Below are positions 62,563-64,000 of a stretch of DNA of 64,000 nucleotides, in pieces. Source of the DNA: Bog-473 sp963783245 (GTDB lineage: Bacteria; Actinomycetota; Acidimicrobiia; Acidimicrobiales; RAAP-2); the NCBI GenBank assembly GCA_963783245.1, contig CAWAMS010000002.1, positions 1,426,001-1,490,000 on the forward strand. The letters are read 5' to 3'. Position 1 is the first letter of the stretch. Each line of letters starts with the position of its first letter. Below the pieces are notes generated by a model, which saw only the letters and a list, made by a program, of their open reading frames with translations, was not told where the DNA came from and did no database searches. A program made the position numbers and the translations under genes.

Positions 62563-63251
62563 GGGCCGGCGGGTGAACATGTGGAGTGACACGCCGCATC
62601 TGCGGCAGTACACGACGTAGGTCGGCAAGGGATCCTTCTCGCCCTCTTCGGCATCGGGTGGCACCAGAATGGTGCGAAAGCGCGTGCCATCGGTCAGGTC
62701 GGCCCGGCACTGGGGGCACCGGGGTTCCGTGCTCGTCCGCCCGACATTGGCGAACTGGGTCCGCACGAAGCCCGTCGAGACGTCGTCGGGTTGCTCCCCG
62801 GGCGCTTGTCCCGACATGAGGGCCGTGACGCGTCGGCGCGCCAACCCGAGGTCGACCCCGAGCCGTACGAGCACCTGCGCCGCCACGCCCTCGCCCTCGC
62901 GGAGGATCCCGAGGAGGATGTGCTCGGTGCCGATGTAGTTGTGGCCGAGATGCAGCGCCTCACGGAGCGACAGCTCGAGGACCTTCTTGGACCGGGGGGT
63001 GAACGGGGGTGAGCCACCCGGCGCGGGCGCGGACGCCTCGTCGACACACCCAGCATTTCGGCGACTTCGCTCCGCACCGCGTCGAGCGTGATGCCGAAGG
63101 ACGCCAGGGCGGTGGCGGCAAGCCGTCCGCTTCGAGGATCAGCCCGAGGAGAATGTGCTCGGTGCCGATGTGGCCGTGGCCGAAGGAGGCGGGCCTCCTC
63201 TTGCGCCAGAACCAGAACCGACCGGGCCCGATCGGTGAAGCGCTCGAACAC
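62380..63251 (-). CDS. Clp N-domain protein with C-terminal zinc ribbon, no ATPase (frameshifted)
   Basis: Starts MFERFTDRARSVLVLAQEEARLL like a ClpC/MecB N-domain; the second Clp_N repeat (HNYIGTEHILLGILREGEGVAAQVLVRLGVDLGLARRRV) lies in corrected frames, with indels near 63180 and 63030. Instead of AAA+ modules, the sequence continues with a zinc ribbon (RCPQCRADLTDG ... YCRRCGVSLHMF) and an Arg/Gly-rich tail that formally runs on to 62380, under the end of the convergent membrane gene. The true end is probably near 62560. Such Clp-N standalone proteins may modulate ClpC. Confidence 0.65.
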
Positions 63252-63369
63252 TCTCGTGACGATACCTGCGCACGCTCGTTGCGCTCCGGTGCCGTTGGGT
63301 CAGCGCCGTTGCGGCCTGTCGCCGGGCGGTCCGGGCATGGATGGGCGGGGACGGCTGTTGCACCATGAG

Positions 63370-63949
63370 ATGGAACAGTCCCGCAAGATCCTGATGATCT
63401 CGGGCAGCCTGCGGCGCCGTTCGACGAACACGGCGTTGCTCCTCACCGCGCAGGCCTCGCCCCGCCGGCGTCGCCGCCGTCCTCTATGAGGGGACGGCCG
63501 GACTCCCCCACTTCAATCCGGACGAGGACCGGCCGCCGCTGCCGGTGCCCGTCGCCGATCTACGGGCCCGGATCCGGAGCGCCGACGCGATCCTGTTCTC
63601 GACACCCGAGTACGCCGGCGCGCTCCCGGGGTCGTTCAAGAACGTGCTCGACTGGGCCGTGGGTGACGACCAGCCAGGCTCCATGAACGGCAAGCCGGTG
63701 GCGTACATCAACGTGTCTCCCCGTGGTGCCGCGCTGGCGCACGCGTCGCTGCGGAGCGTCCTGGGCTACCTCGGGGCGCTCGATCGTGGAAGCGGCGTGC
63801 GTGGACATTCCACTGACCGGGGACAGCCTGGGCGAGGACGGCCTCATCGTCTCGGACGAGATCCGCCCTGGCACGTCGTCACGGCCGCGAGTGGTCGGCG
63901 CTCGGCGGAGCGCTTCAGCGCAGGCGAGTTGGCCCGGCACGATCGGTGA
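63370..63949 (+). CDS. NADPH-dependent FMN reductase (frameshifted)
   Basis: Flavodoxin-like fold. From the ATG at 63370: RKILMISGSLRRRSTNTALL (phosphate loop GSLR), then in a second frame AGVAAVLYEGTAGLPHFNPDED, ADAILFSTPEYAGALPGSFKNVLDWAVGDDQPGSMNGKPVAYINVS (the PEY-x-GSFKNxLDW motif) and ASLRSVLGYLGA. A further change near 63778 gives SIVEAACVDIPLTGD. The tail frame ends at 63949, but the final residues are uncertain. Reduces FMN or quinones with NADPH. Near the window edge. Confidence 0.78.
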
Positions 63950-64000
63950 GGGCAGTGCCGTCTCGCCCATCAGGAAGCGGTCGACGGCGGCCGCGGCGGA

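Noticed and set aside
63560..64000. Minus-strand frame at the window end (AAAAVDRFLMGET...)
   Set aside because: The AVDRFLMG string resembles the C-terminus of an FAD-dependent oxidoreductase, but only a few residues precede the window edge and the rest is antisense to the FMN reductase; not enough to call.
1..64000. tRNA or rRNA genes
   Set aside because: I looked for T-loop GGTTCGAATCC-like sequences and acceptor-stem pairs and found none I could support.

Overview
The window looks like chromosomal DNA of a high-GC actinobacterium. A Pup-proteasome locus (dop, arc), coenzyme F420 synthesis (fbiC) with F420/flavin-type oxidoreductases, and a mycothiol-type DinB/MDMPI protein point to Actinomycetota. 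The gene styles suggest the Acidimicrobiia, but that class-level placement is an inference. No rRNA, tRNA or CRISPR array was seen.

Layout. 1-7.5 kb (mostly minus strand): dop (cut by the window edge), arc/mpa, a single-cluster ferredoxin (+), a DUF222-HNH protein, trmI and three small membrane or basic proteins. 7.8-16.8 kb (mostly plus): a hotdog thioesterase divergent from a carbon-metabolism run (transketolase, transaldolase, 6-phosphogluconolactonase), then FO synthase fbiC overlapping a LOG-family gene, then a split-barrel oxidoreductase and a zinc-ribbon membrane protein. 17.2-44.8 kb is an accessory region with short, often orphan genes on both strands and lower GC by eye. It holds an ECF sigma factor with a membrane partner, STAS and HATPase remnants, TfoX-N, an acyltransferase-3, secreted beta-propeller, GH16 and Thr-linker proteins, and several one-domain enzymes (YdeI, MDR, ABM, RidA, RibD-C). 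It also holds orphan immunity-type proteins (SUKH, Imm32-like), an ABC permease without an ATPase, an integrase stub, and two pairs of dispersed repeats. 44.8-64 kb returns to housekeeping-like content: acyl-CoA ligase, NlpC/P60 hydrolase, a yybP-ykoY-type manganese riboswitch in front of a GDT1/UPF0016 Mn exporter, PrmC-related methyltransferase, pgi, adenylate cyclase overlapping a sulfatase, GGDEF cyclase, LLM oxidoreductase, VOC, GNAT, cupin, MDMPI, YCII, a Clp-N/zinc-ribbon protein and an FMN reductase.

Two global features matter when reading the annotation. First, many conserved genes (arc, tkt, tal, pgl, fbiC, the LOG gene, the acyl-CoA ligase, prmC-like, pgi, sulfatase, GGDEF and others) keep their complete family sequence only if one or more 1-nt frameshifts are corrected. 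These are annotated as single genes, and base-calling or assembly indels are the likeliest cause. Second, the core parts carry many short tandem repeats (10-24 bp units). Those inside reading frames have 21- or 24-bp units (multiples of 3), while several between genes do not.

Functionally, tkt-tal-pgl and pgi cover the pentose-phosphate cycle around glucose-6-phosphate, but no zwf is present in the window. The pgl gene lies directly upstream of fbiC, which raises the possibility that an F420-dependent dehydrogenase elsewhere supplies the lactone.
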